A stretch of DNA of 64,000 nt from an uncultured Latescibacterota bacterium (GTDB taxonomy: Bacteria; Latescibacterota; UBA2968; UBA8231), in the NCBI GenBank assembly GCA_958295495.1, contig OY282352.1, positions 4,094,548-4,158,547 on the forward strand, given 5' to 3'. Positions 32,410-41,530 of the stretch are shown one piece after another. Position 1 is the stretch's first letter. Each line of letters opens with the position of its first letter. The notes below the pieces were generated by a model, which was not told the DNA's origin, ran no database searches, and was given only the letters and a program-made list of their open reading frames with translations. A program made the position numbers and the translations under genes.

Positions 32410-33438
32410 ATGCCCGAAGACAAGTTGCGTACGGCCGTTATTGGTGCTGGCGTGGGTGGGGGTCATGGATACGCTTATGCCCGCGCCCCAGAATACGAGT
32501 TCGTAGCGGTCTGCGACATAAACCCGGAGGTGTTCACGCGCTTTTACGAGCGGGCCGAGATTGAGCCGGGGCAAATCGCCGAATACGCGGATTACCGCGC
32601 GATGTTGGAGCGGGAACGCCTCGACGTGGTGAGCGTGGCCACCCCGGATCACCTCCACGTCGCCCCGGTCTGCGATGCGGTGGCCGCGGGCGTGCGCGGC
32701 ATTTTCTGCGAGAAGCCGCTGGCGACCACTGCGGAGGACGCCGACCGCATCATCGACTCGCTCACCCGCCACAATGCGGTGTTGTCAGTGGATCACACGC
32801 GCAGTTGGCTGCCTTCCTATCAAGCCGTGCGCACGGCCATCCGCAGCGGCGAGCTAGGCAGCCTGACGAGGATTGTGGCGCATCTCGGAGGCCGGCGCGC
32901 CATGCTCTTTCGCAATGGGACGCACTTGGTTGATGCGGTGTGCTTTTTTGCGGACGCCGAGCCGGTGTGGGTGATCGCCGCACACGAGCGAGGGTTTGAA
33001 AACTACGGCCCGGTGTACGACGGTCGGGGCGGCAAGGACCCGCAATTCGATCCCGGATCGACGATCCTAGTGGAGTTTGCCAATGGGGTGCGCGGGCTGA
33101 TCAATTGCGCCAAGCGGACGCCGCAGATGTTCGAGCTGGACTTACAGGGCACGGACGGCCGCTTCTGGCTGACCGATCAGCAGTGCATGGCTTGGAAGAC
33201 CAATGCCCCTGAGGGGACGCCCGAGGTGGTGGCACCGCCGCCGGGTCGCGGTTATGCCAATCCGTTTGGCGCGAACTTGATTCCGGCCGTGCAGGAGCTA
33301 GCGCAGGCGATGCAGGGTGCCGCGGTCAGTTCGTCGCCGGCCGTGCGCGGCCGGCACGTGCTGGAGATCATGGTAGCCGCGCTGCGGTCGCAGGCTGCGG
33401 GGAGTGCGAAGGTGCGGCTGCCGCTGCCGCGGGGGTGA
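32410..33438 (+). CDS. Gfo/Idh/MocA family oxidoreductase
   Basis: 342 residues from ATG 32410 with GAAAGGAACGAG before it; the open frame runs on upstream only because the restriction gene was fused to it. Rossmann motif RTAVIGAGVGGGHGYAYA, DVVSVATPDHLHVAPV, EKP motif FCEKPLATTAEDAD (Lys active-site) and a C-terminal beta-sheet domain (RGLINCAKRTPQMFELDLQG). An operon partner of the sugar isomerase before the insertion that separates them. Confidence 0.93.
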   Translation: MPEDKLRTAVIGAGVGGGHGYAYARAPEYEFVAVCDINPEVFTRFYERAEIEPGQIAEYADYRAMLERERLDVVSVATPDHLHVAPVCDAVAAGVRGIFCEKPLATTAEDADRIIDSLTRHNAVLSVDHTRSWLPSYQAVRTAIRSGELGSLTRIVAHLGGRRAMLFRNGTHLVDAVCFFADAEPVWVIAAHERGFENYGPVYDGRGGKDPQFDPGSTILVEFANGVRGLINCAKRTPQMFELDLQGTDGRFWLTDQQCMAWKTNAPEGTPEVVAPPPGRGYANPFGANLIPAVQELAQAMQGAAVSSSPAVRGRHVLEIMVAALRSQAAGSAKVRLPLPRG

Positions 33439-33444
33439 CGAACG

Positions 33445-34443
33445 CTACGCAGTCGGTTCGCGCATCATCGCCAGAAACCGCTGTGCATTCCCGGCAAAGT
33501 GATCTTCGATTTCCGCAGGCGTTAGTTGCAGCATCTGGGCCACTTGCCGCTCTTGGCGCAGTTGCTCGTAGATGACGAGCGTGGCCCGCGAGTCACAGTG
33601 CGGCGTGCCGGCCTCGTTCCCAGAATAAAACAGCCAGGCGCGGCCATAGGTGATGTACTTGCCGCGCGCACAACCAGCGACCACGTTGTCCGACCCGAAC
33701 ATCACCCTCTTGCGGTCTTCGTGTTTCATCAGCAAATAGTGAGCATACAGGTCGTTCACCGCCGAGGTATCGTACCATATATTGGGCAGATCGCACAGGA
33801 AGTGGACAGCTTCTTCCATCATAAAGGAATTGAACGAGCGGGCACAGTGGGCCAAAATCCACTGCGCGTTGGGGTATTCGCGGGTATAGCGCGCTAAGTC
33901 GCGTTGGTTGTCTGGGTCGGCTGGGCCGGTGGGTTTGGCGAGGTGCATGGTGATGGCCAGTCTCTTGTGGTGGGCGAGTTCGATGAGGGATTCCGGAAGG
34001 AAGTCGCAGATGCGGGCACCGATCGGGTCTGGGGCAAAGGTGCGGTAGGGTTTGAGGCCGAGGAAGCCGTGCTCATCGACTTGGGCCGCGACGGATTCGG
34101 GCGTCATGTCTGGGGTGACCATCATGTTGATCGCGGATTCGGGGTCGGCGGCAAGCTGGGCCGCCATCCAAGCGTTGTGCCCTGCGGCATCCATGCCCGG
34201 CATCGGGGTGCCCAAGGCCAGTATATGGAAGGCGCGGCCTGGGTAGAGTTTAGCCGCCCAGTCGAGGTGATCGCGATAGTCAATCTCCTCCTCGCGCCGG
34301 CCGGTAGGCGCGCCCGTCAAGGAGCCGCGGTGGTCCTCAGACCACAGGTGCGTGTGCATGTCGTAAATCGTGGCGGGGACGAAGTCTTCAAGTTCTTGCT
34401 CCCAGAGTTGGCGATCGAAGTCTCGATAGGTGAAAGCAGCCAT
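33445..34443 (-). CDS. Amidohydrolase family metal-dependent hydrolase
   Basis: 332 residues from ATG 34443 (CAGGAG upstream on the minus strand). Metal-site motif YDMHTHLWSEDHRG near the N-terminus, then LAITMHLAKP, WILAHCARSFN, NIWYDTSAVND and MFGSDNVVAG, in the order of amidohydrolase_2 TIM barrels. The enzyme probably hydrolyses or decarboxylates a sugar-derived acid or lactone. It faces the preceding oxidoreductase tail-to-tail with 6 bases between stops and is divergent from the SMP-30 gene. Confidence 0.88.
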   Translation of the reverse strand: MAAFTYRDFDRQLWEQELEDFVPATIYDMHTHLWSEDHRGSLTGAPTGRREEEIDYRDHLDWAAKLYPGRAFHILALGTPMPGMDAAGHNAWMAAQLAADPESAINMMVTPDMTPESVAAQVDEHGFLGLKPYRTFAPDPIGARICDFLPESLIELAHHKRLAITMHLAKPTGPADPDNQRDLARYTREYPNAQWILAHCARSFNSFMMEEAVHFLCDLPNIWYDTSAVNDLYAHYLLMKHEDRKRVMFGSDNVVAGCARGKYITYGRAWLFYSGNEAGTPHCDSRATLVIYEQLRQERQVAQMLQLTPAEIEDHFAGNAQRFLAMMREPTA

Positions 34444-34520
34444 GGCGTTGTGCTCCTGAGCGGCGCGTTTGACAGAAAATGGCAGGCAACCTAGTGTTGC
34501 CCCAAAGGAGGAAATCCGCG

Positions 34521-35408
34521 ATGAACAGAGAAAAGATAGCACCCGAACTAGTCGTAGAAAAGGACGCGCTCATCGGCGAAGGGGCCGTTTGGGATGCGGA
34601 CGATCAATTGTTGTACTGGGTCGATATCCTCGGCCACGAGGTCTATGTGTACGATCCGGCGAGCGGGGTCAACCGCACCATTCCCACCTGCCAAGCCGTG
34701 GGCACGGTGGTCAAGCGGCAGCGCGGCGGCCTCGTCGTAGCCCTACACAACGGCTTTGCCCACATCGATTTGCAGACCGAAAAACTCTCGCCCTTGGGCG
34801 AGGACCCCGAGCGTGCGATCCCGGCCAACCGCTTCAACGACGGCAAGTGCGACCCGGCTGGTCGGCTGTGGGCGGGGACCATGGAATTTGGCGGCGCGAC
34901 TGATCGCGGGGTGCTCTACTGCCTCGACCTAGATCACTCGGTGAGCCGGAAGGTCGCGCCGGTCAGCGTGTCCAACGGCATCGTCTGGAGCGCCGACCAG
35001 CAGACCATGTACTTTATTGACTCGGGCGTGAACAACGTGCGTGCGTACGACTACTGTCGCGACAGCGGAGCCATCAGCAACGAGCGCGTAGTGGTGGAGT
35101 ACGGGGGGCCGGGGGTGTTAGACGGCATGGCCATTGACGAGGCGGACGCCTTGTGGATCGCCGTGTACGGGGGGGGGTGCGTCGTATGCTACGATCCCCG
35201 CTCTGGAAACTTGCTGCGCCACTTGGACCTACCTATGTCCAATGTGACGTCCTGCGCCTTTGGCGGCACGGGCTTGGACCAGCTCTATATCACCTCGGCT
35301 TGCCAAGGTTTGGATGCCGAGGCGCGGCAGGCCCAGCCTTTGGCCGGTTCGCTAGTGCGGGTTGATTGGGACGTGCGCGGCGTACCCTCGGATGCGTTTG
35401 CCGGCTAG
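34521..35408 (+). CDS. SMP-30/gluconolactonase family lactonase
   Basis: 295 residues from ATG 34521 after AAAGGAGG. LIGEGAVWDADDQLLYWVDI (metal-site Glu), PANRFNDGKCDPAGRLWAGTM (Asn and Asp metal ligands), SNGIVWSADQQTMYFIDS and VLDGMAIDEADALWIAVYGGG are the family signature in order. It hydrolyses sugar lactones formed by dehydrogenases, fitting the Gfo/Idh genes beside it. It overlaps the convergent PhyH gene by 4 bases. Confidence 0.94.
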   Translation: MNREKIAPELVVEKDALIGEGAVWDADDQLLYWVDILGHEVYVYDPASGVNRTIPTCQAVGTVVKRQRGGLVVALHNGFAHIDLQTEKLSPLGEDPERAIPANRFNDGKCDPAGRLWAGTMEFGGATDRGVLYCLDLDHSVSRKVAPVSVSNGIVWSADQQTMYFIDSGVNNVRAYDYCRDSGAISNERVVVEYGGPGVLDGMAIDEADALWIAVYGGGCVVCYDPRSGNLLRHLDLPMSNVTSCAFGGTGLDQLYITSACQGLDAEARQAQPLAGSLVRVDWDVRGVPSDAFAG

Positions 35409-36193
35409 ATGGCGATGGTGCGCATCTGGTCCGACCAGTCGCGCCACATGTCTTTTTGCGGCGGCTCCTGTTGGGTTTGTTCTATATCCTGCTTGAGAAA
35501 ATCGTAGAGCACGGCTTGGCGGAGTTGGCGCGAGGTATTCGGGCTGGCCATGTGGCCGAGGCGGTGGTGCCAAAAGACGATATCACCGGCTCGGCCGTAG
35601 GTATCGACGGGCGGGTGCTGGTTGAATTCGGTGCGCACCTTTTCGTAGGCGGCTTCGCTTTGGTCGCGGAGGTACTGCGAGGTGAAGGTCGGGTAAAAGG
35701 CGCGATGGCTTTCGGGCCAGACCATGAAGCTGCCGCCGTTGGGCGGCACATCGTCGATATAGCCGACCACGCCGAGGTGGAAGGGATGGCCGTCGGTGTG
35801 GCAGCCTAGGGCTTGGGGCGGGTGATCGCCGTAGGGCAGGGTACAGTAGATGCCGCGGATGCGCTTGGGCTGGACGAGCTGGCCTTTGCCAAGCATTTGC
35901 TCGGCCATGGCCCACACCTTGGGGTCGGTGGCCAGCAGGCGCACCATCCACTCCTCGCCGCCCGGCTCGCGGAAGTTCCAGCGGAAGCCTCGGCGGTGGT
36001 TGGCACCGTCGAGGTTTTCTTCGTCTTGGCGGAAGGGGCCAACCCAAGTGTCGGGGTCGTTGCGGCGGCGGCCCGGGGGTGCGCCGTCCCACAGCCGGGC
36101 GCGGGCGCGCTCCATGAGCGCGGGGTTGAGCACGCCGCGCTTGATGAGGTAGCCGTTGCGCTTGAAGAAGCGCATTTCGTTGGTCGTTAGCAT
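35405..36193 (-). CDS. Phytanoyl-CoA dioxygenase (PhyH) family protein
   Basis: 262 residues. NEMRFFKRNGYLIKRGVL is the usual start, the metal motif is HTD (GCHTDGHPFHLG), and the distal part has FWHHRLGHMASPN with RQLRQAVLYDF. It also has NGGSFMVWPESHRAFYPTF. All three metal ligands and the 2-oxoglutarate Arg can be placed, so it is probably active. Substrate not known. Confidence 0.88.
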   Translation of the reverse strand: MLTTNEMRFFKRNGYLIKRGVLNPALMERARARLWDGAPPGRRRNDPDTWVGPFRQDEENLDGANHRRGFRWNFREPGGEEWMVRLLATDPKVWAMAEQMLGKGQLVQPKRIRGIYCTLPYGDHPPQALGCHTDGHPFHLGVVGYIDDVPPNGGSFMVWPESHRAFYPTFTSQYLRDQSEAAYEKVRTEFNQHPPVDTYGRAGDIVFWHHRLGHMASPNTSRQLRQAVLYDFLKQDIEQTQQEPPQKDMWRDWSDQMRTIAI

Positions 36194-36466
36194 TTTTCAC
36201 CTGTTAGAATTGCTTGAGAAGGATATGCAAAGGGCACGCGCTTGAAAAGCCGCGATGCTGCTGTAATTTACTATTTATTTGGAGTCGAGAAAGCGAAAAT
36301 CAAGTCGGACGCAACCAAGCTGGTCGGCATTCGCAGCAGCGGTGCGCTAGGACGAAGACGTGCTTGACAGGTGTCAGGCGAAAAAGTAGTATGAAGGCGC
36401 GTCTTATGGACTTAGGGAATAGCCTGAACGAAAATCATATCTGAGCGGCGCGGGACAGGACAGAAG

Positions 36467-37540
36467 ATGGACAAACACTTTTACGAGACGCTAAAAATTG
36501 AGAATTTCCGCGGCATCAAGTCGCTGGAAATCGACGACCTCGTACGGGTTAATTTATTTGTCGGAAGAAATAATTGCGGCAAAACCTCGGTATTGGAGGC
36601 GGCGTTTTTGCTGACCGGAATGTCAAATCCTGCCTTTCTTGTTGGGATGGAAAATTTGAGAGGGCTAAATCTCAATGAAAGTTCCCATCTGAGGAATTTC
36701 TTTTACTGCCAAAAATATACTGAAGGATTTAGATTGTTCGGAAAGCAAAAAACAGAAAGCAGAGAACTCAATGTTAGTCCAATATATGAAAATTTCAACG
36801 TTGGACAAAATTCGGCTAGAGTGAGAGATACGATCGAAAAATATACGTTAAGCTCTACAGCGGAGCAATCATTGGACGGACTAAAATTTATATTCACTCC
36901 TTCTAAGAAAAGTCGTCAATACGAAGCTACAATGCGTTCGGTGAGATCGGGGGATCCCCCATTTAGTTTTCAGTTGGATGAAGAATACGAAGAATACAAG
37001 GAAAATACACCTTTTTGGTTTCTAGGTCAGCAATACGATCCGAATGTGGTTGACAGGATGCTTACTGAAAAGCGCAAGGATGTACTAGTGGGCTACCTTC
37101 AAGATATAGAGTCGAAAGTTCAGGATATGAGGATAGGATTGGACGGGATTGTGATGGTCGATATTGGAATGGATAACTTCCTGCCGATCAATCACCTTGG
37201 GGGCGGGATGGTGAGAATTCTGAATATACTATCCTATACACATAGCGATAGGAACGGGATTTTGATGATCGACGAAGTTGAAAACGGCCTTCATGTTTCA
37301 TCTATAAAATATATGTGGGATATGGTGCTGGAGTCTTCCAAGCAAAACAATACACAGATCTTCATGACGACCCACAGCAGCGACGTCATAAAGGGCTTGA
37401 GTCTGGCCTTGAAGGACAAATCGGATTCAGTCGCCTGCTTCTGGCTGAGTAAGTTCGATGACGACCGGATCAAAGCCTACAGATATTCGCCCGATGGAAT
37501 AAAAAATGCCTTAGATGTGGGTATCGATATTCGCCATTAG
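36467..37540 (+). CDS. AAA ATPase of the OLD/RloA-like type, defence candidate
   Basis: 357 residues. LKIENFRGIKSLEIDDL, Walker A GRNNCGKTSVLEAA, the ABC-type NHLGGGMVRILNIL signature, Walker B ILMIDEVENGLHVS and H-loop IFMTTHSSDVI. It is a single-chain SMC-like ATPase (AAA_15/AAA_21). The gene is clearly more AT-rich than its neighbours, a sign of transfer. Such ATPases usually work with a TOPRIM or nuclease partner encoded next; here only a short stub follows (37543). Confidence 0.85.
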   Translation: MDKHFYETLKIENFRGIKSLEIDDLVRVNLFVGRNNCGKTSVLEAAFLLTGMSNPAFLVGMENLRGLNLNESSHLRNFFYCQKYTEGFRLFGKQKTESRELNVSPIYENFNVGQNSARVRDTIEKYTLSSTAEQSLDGLKFIFTPSKKSRQYEATMRSVRSGDPPFSFQLDEEYEEYKENTPFWFLGQQYDPNVVDRMLTEKRKDVLVGYLQDIESKVQDMRIGLDGIVMVDIGMDNFLPINHLGGGMVRILNILSYTHSDRNGILMIDEVENGLHVSSIKYMWDMVLESSKQNNTQIFMTTHSSDVIKGLSLALKDKSDSVACFWLSKFDDDRIKAYRYSPDGIKNALDVGIDIRH

Positions 37541-37542
37541 CC

Positions 37543-37611
37543 ATGACTGATAAAACCTTGATTGTTGCTGAAAAGCTTTCTGACGCAGAATTTGTAAAAC
37601 GAGTTCGCTGA
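37543..37611 (+). pseudogene. Stub of the AAA ATPase partner gene
   Basis: A 22-codon frame starting two bases after the ATPase stop: MTDKTLIVAEKLSDAEFVKRV. Its start resembles the first strand and acidic helix of small TOPRIM-like partners (type I/V-V-E-G-x-x-D patterns), but it stops at once. It looks like a gene cut by deletion at the edge of the inserted cassette. Confidence 0.45.
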
Positions 37612-37709
37612 CCTTAAGCCCGCTTAAGCCAGACTCCTCCCCCTAACAAATCCTGCAAGTCGTGCGAATACGTCCCGCTTAACGTCCACCCAAATAGGAG
37701 CCATTATAC

Positions 37710-38465
37710 ATGACCCGAGTAGAGCAATATCTGTTTGATCTCCAAGGCTATCTAATCGTCGAGGATGTGTTGGATGCGGAAGCCGTCGCCGAATTGAACC
37801 GGCTGATTGACCTCCAAGATGTAGGCGCGGAGGTCGCGCAGGCGCAGGGGCGGCTGCACAGCGGCGGGTTTTTGACGTGGGGCCAGCCCTTTGTCGATTT
37901 GCTGGACCACGAGCGCATTATGCCGCTGCTGAAAGTGATTCTCGGCGATGGCTTCCGGCTCGACCACTACTATGCGATTTACTTGGATGCCGGGGCCGAG
38001 CGGCTCGGGTTGCACGGAGGCAACACCCCCTACGACCCACCAGAGTACTACCACTTCCGCAATGGACAGATGTACAATGGGCTGACGGTCGTCGCTTGGA
38101 ACTTGGCCGACACCGGGCCGGTGCATGGCGGTTTTTGCTGCATTCCGGGCAGCCACAAGGTCAATTATCCCTGTCCGCAGGCAATCCGCGAGGCCCATGT
38201 CGAGGCCGGGTGCGTAGTAGTGCCGGAGGCTAGGGCCGGGTCGGCGGTGATTTTTACCGAAGCACTCACGCACGGTACAGCACCGTGGCGGGCAGCGCAC
38301 CAGCGGCGCTCGCTGCTGTTCAAATATAGCCCAGGGCAGCAGTCGTGGTCCAAAAGCCACATCGAGCCGCCGCACGGCGTCACCTTGACCGAGCGGCAGG
38401 CATTGCTTTTTGAGCCGCCGTATTTCCACGCCCGCGCGTCGCTTTTTGAAGAGGTAGCATCATAA
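37710..38465 (+). CDS. PhyH family protein with an H-G-G metal motif
   Basis: 251 residues, a paralogue of the gene at 8820 (YLFDLQGYLIVEDVLDAEAV; GGFCCIPGSHKVN; FTEALTHGTAPW). Where that copy has His-Ser-Asp, this one has His102-Gly103-Gly104 (GLHGGNTPYD). The facial carboxylate ligand is therefore missing, as in Fe(II)/2-oxoglutarate halogenases, where a Gly or Ala at this place leaves room for halide. The distal His and HQRRSLLFKY remain. Activity may be altered chemistry or loss of function. It precedes the enolase-superfamily gene. Confidence 0.88.
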   Translation: MTRVEQYLFDLQGYLIVEDVLDAEAVAELNRLIDLQDVGAEVAQAQGRLHSGGFLTWGQPFVDLLDHERIMPLLKVILGDGFRLDHYYAIYLDAGAERLGLHGGNTPYDPPEYYHFRNGQMYNGLTVVAWNLADTGPVHGGFCCIPGSHKVNYPCPQAIREAHVEAGCVVVPEARAGSAVIFTEALTHGTAPWRAAHQRRSLLFKYSPGQQSWSKSHIEPPHGVTLTERQALLFEPPYFHARASLFEEVAS

Positions 38466-38523
38466 CCCGGAGCGCGCGTCTTGGGAATGGTTAATGAATT
38501 TGTACTAGGAAAGGGAAAGAAAA

Positions 38524-39639
38524 ATGAAAATCGCGGAGATTCGGACGTTTTTGGTGGGCAGGTTTTTGTTGGTGCGGGTCTATACCGATGAGGGGATCGT
38601 CGGCAACGGGGAGGCTGGGCTGTGGGCGCATCACGGGGTGGTAAAAGAGGCGCTGGGGGAGTTGAGTGGTTATTACGTGGGCAAGGATCCGCTCCGCATT
38701 GAGCATCACTATCAGGTGGTGTCGCGGTCGGCGCATTTTATGGGCGCGGCGATGAGCGCGGCGATGAGCGCGATAGACATTGCGCTGTGGGATATATTCG
38801 GCAAGGCGGTGGGTATGCCCGTGTACCAGTTGTTGGGCGGCAAGTGCCGCGACAAGGTAAAGGTGTACGAAAACGTCGGCGGACAGACGCCTACGGAAGT
38901 GCGGGAGAGTGCGCAGGCGCGGGTGGAGGAGGGGTTTACATCGGTGCGGATGGGGCCGTTTGTCAGCGGGTTTGAGCAGCGTACCGGCACGGCCAACATC
39001 TCGACAGCGGTGGAATTGGTGGCCGCGGCGCGGGAGGCGATCGGGGATGAGGTGGACTTGGGGTTAGAGATCCATCGGAACTTGCGGCCGGAAGAGGCGA
39101 TTGCCTTGGCCACGGAGTTGACGCCCTTTAAGATACTGTACTACGAGGACCCGCTGCCGCCACAGAGCTTGGAGGCCCTCGAGTACGTCGCCCGGCACAT
39201 CAACATCCCAATCGCCACTGGCGAGCGGTGCTACAACCCCTTCCAGTTTAAGGATTTGCTCGATCGCCAGATCGTCAGCCTGATTCGGCCAGACGTATCC
39301 TTGGCGGGCGGATTCACGCAGGTGAAGAAAATTGCCGCGCTGGCAGAGGCGGCTTTCGTCGGGGTTTTCCCCCACCTGATGGGCAGCCCCATCAACAACG
39401 CGGCTTTCGCCCAGCTAGCCGCGGCCATTCCCAACTACACGCACACCGAGCACAACGCCCTCAACGGGCCGATGGCTGAGATCGTCGATGAGCAGCTACG
39501 GGTTGAAGGCGGCTATCGGCTACTGACCGATCGGCCGGGGATCGGGGTTGAAATAGTTGAGGACGCGCTGGCGCGATACCCGTACGAGCGCTGGGCGATT
39601 AAGGGCAATTTCCACGCCGACGGCTCGGTGGCGCACTAG
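38524..39639 (+). CDS. Mandelate racemase/muconate lactonising enzyme family (sugar-acid dehydratase-like)
   Basis: 371 residues, AGGAAAGGGAAAGAAAA before the ATG. Capping domain MKIAEIRTFLVGRFLLVRV, then barrel ligands: DLGLEIHRNL, KILYYEDPLPPQ and IATGERCYNPFQF, with PDVSLAGGFTQVKKIA and a catalytic-side GVFPHLMGSP. The order and spacing fit the MandR/galactonate-dehydratase type. It probably dehydrates a sugar acid in the pathway that continues with the DapA-like gene at 42098. Confidence 0.9.
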   Translation: MKIAEIRTFLVGRFLLVRVYTDEGIVGNGEAGLWAHHGVVKEALGELSGYYVGKDPLRIEHHYQVVSRSAHFMGAAMSAAMSAIDIALWDIFGKAVGMPVYQLLGGKCRDKVKVYENVGGQTPTEVRESAQARVEEGFTSVRMGPFVSGFEQRTGTANISTAVELVAAAREAIGDEVDLGLEIHRNLRPEEAIALATELTPFKILYYEDPLPPQSLEALEYVARHINIPIATGERCYNPFQFKDLLDRQIVSLIRPDVSLAGGFTQVKKIAALAEAAFVGVFPHLMGSPINNAAFAQLAAAIPNYTHTEHNALNGPMAEIVDEQLRVEGGYRLLTDRPGIGVEIVEDALARYPYERWAIKGNFHADGSVAH

Positions 39640-40365
39640 GAGGCTCTCATGTTTGAGAAAATCTATCTCGATCCAGAAAACAGGTGCTTTGCCGAGATGA
39701 TGTCCAATAATAGGAGGTACGTTGTACCGCCATTTCAGCGAGACTACTCTTGGGAAGACGAACAATGGGCGGAACTGTGGGAGGATATTGAGCAGATGCG
39801 GCAAAGCCAGACTCAGCACTTTATGGGCTATCTGGTTTTGCAGACCGAGGATGGAAAGAGCTTTCAAATCATCGACGGCCAGCAACGCATAACGACAGTT
39901 TCTATTGTTATATTAGCAGTATTGAAAACATTGCAGTCATTGGTCGATGACCAGATCGATAAAGAGGCCAATCGGCAAAGGATAGAGGAATATAAAAGGA
40001 CCTATATTGGAGTTTTTGACTCCATTACGCTGACGACATCGCCTAAGCTGGTGCTCAACCGACACAATAATCAGCACTTTCGGGCCATGGCGGAAAAATT
40101 GGAGGTGCCCACTAGGCGCAGGCTTACAAAGACAAACCGGGCATTCTCGAAGAGCGGGCTCCAGTCTATGCCGCCCTGCAAGAACCCCACGATGATTTTT
40201 GGAAAGAACGAGAAGGCCGATATACACAAGCACAGCCTCACTTAGAAGTCTTTAAGCTATTTGGCATTAAAACACCTCTTAGTCTGCTCATGGCAGGGTA
40301 TGAGAAGTTTTCGCCGCAAGAGTTCATCAAGCTGCTACACTGCATTGCTGTTTTGACTCTGCGCA

Positions 40366-41530
40366 CTAAGTACACGACAGTAATCTAAGTTGTGGTACAG
40401 CCCTGCTTTAGGTTTATTTGTAATCAGCCAGATTGCATCTAAATCCTAAACACAGGAGCTGTACCATGCTTATTCATACGATTAAAAAAGCCCTCACGCA
40501 AGGGTCGGTATCCCTCACGCGCCACCGTATCGACCTGATCAGTCGGTTGGTGTGTGCGCTGATTCAAGTGCGTTCGGTCAATATGAAAAAACTCGCGTGT
40601 AGCCTATCGGGGATGGCCCAGATTGACAGTCACTATCGCCGTCTCCAGCGTTTTTTCAGTAGCACTGTCTCACCGTCGGTGTTTACGCAGTTGATTGTAT
40701 CCAAGGTCGTTCGCCCCGGCCAACCGCAACTCTTAGTTATGGATCGCACCCATTGGCGATTGGGGCGCACCGATCAGAATGTGTTGTGTGTCGGCTTAGT
40801 CTATCAGGGGGTCTCGATTCCGTTGGTATATCAGTCGTTGCAAAAGCCGGGCAACTCCAACACCTCAGAGCGCAAGCGTCTCCTGACGAAGGTATTGGCC
40901 TACCTTGATCCCCGCGTATGCTGTTTAGTCGCCGACCGCGAGTTTATCGGTCGAGCGTGGTTCGCCTTTTTGCTGGAGCAGCAGGTCGATTTTGTCATCC
41001 GTCTGCGCGGCAATACGTCGCTTACGCTCGACGACGGTCGGCGACGTTATGGGGCTACTTTTAATGAACGGATGCCGAGAGGTACGACCCGATTCTACCC
41101 ACAGACCACCCTCTATGACGGCTTGACCCTGAATTTGGTGTGTCACCGCCCCATCCGCGGCGAGCGCATCCTACTCATCACCAACCGAACTGACCTCAAG
41201 CAGGTGCTGGCCGTCTATGGACAACGCTGGGCTATTGAAACGACGTTTGCCTGTTTGAAATCGAGAGGATTTAACCTCGAAGACACCCATTTGACCCACC
41301 CCCAACGCTTGCACCTGCTGCTGGGACTGCTGGCATGGACGCTGCTATGGGCGCTGTTGGTAGGACGGCGGTTGCATCAGAGAAAACCCATCCCCATAAA
41401 AAAACATGGACGACGAGCCATAAGCCTCTTTCGAAAAGGATTAGACCAACTCACACAGATCATACACCAAGCACGAGACCAACCTAAACGCAACCGACAA
41501 CATCAACACATTTTACTGTCGTGTACTTAG
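40366..41530 (+). mobile_element. IS4-family-like insertion sequence, about 1.17 kb
   Basis: Ends are inverted repeats: left CTAAGTACACGACAGTAA, right TTACTGTCGTGTACTTAG, a perfect 18-bp pair. Flanks repeat CTCTGCGC at 40357-40364 and 41531-41538, the target duplication; one extra A lies between the left duplication and the left end. Removing the element and one duplication restores the DUF262-gene frame (VLTLRYNVICN). One transposase gene fills it. No second copy in the window. Confidence 0.9.
40466..41530 (+). CDS. IS4-type DDE transposase
   Basis: 354 residues from ATG 40466. Acidic catalytic residues can be placed in LLVMDRTHWRLG, CLVADREFIG and the Y-like QRWAIETTFACLKSRGFNLE. The stop codon TAG (41528-41530) is the outermost part of the right inverted repeat, so the gene uses the element end completely. 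No frameshift or early stop; it is probably functional. Confidence 0.88.
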   Translation: MLIHTIKKALTQGSVSLTRHRIDLISRLVCALIQVRSVNMKKLACSLSGMAQIDSHYRRLQRFFSSTVSPSVFTQLIVSKVVRPGQPQLLVMDRTHWRLGRTDQNVLCVGLVYQGVSIPLVYQSLQKPGNSNTSERKRLLTKVLAYLDPRVCCLVADREFIGRAWFAFLLEQQVDFVIRLRGNTSLTLDDGRRRYGATFNERMPRGTTRFYPQTTLYDGLTLNLVCHRPIRGERILLITNRTDLKQVLAVYGQRWAIETTFACLKSRGFNLEDTHLTHPQRLHLLLGLLAWTLLWALLVGRRLHQRKPIPIKKHGRRAISLFRKGLDQLTQIIHQARDQPKRNRQHQHILLSCT

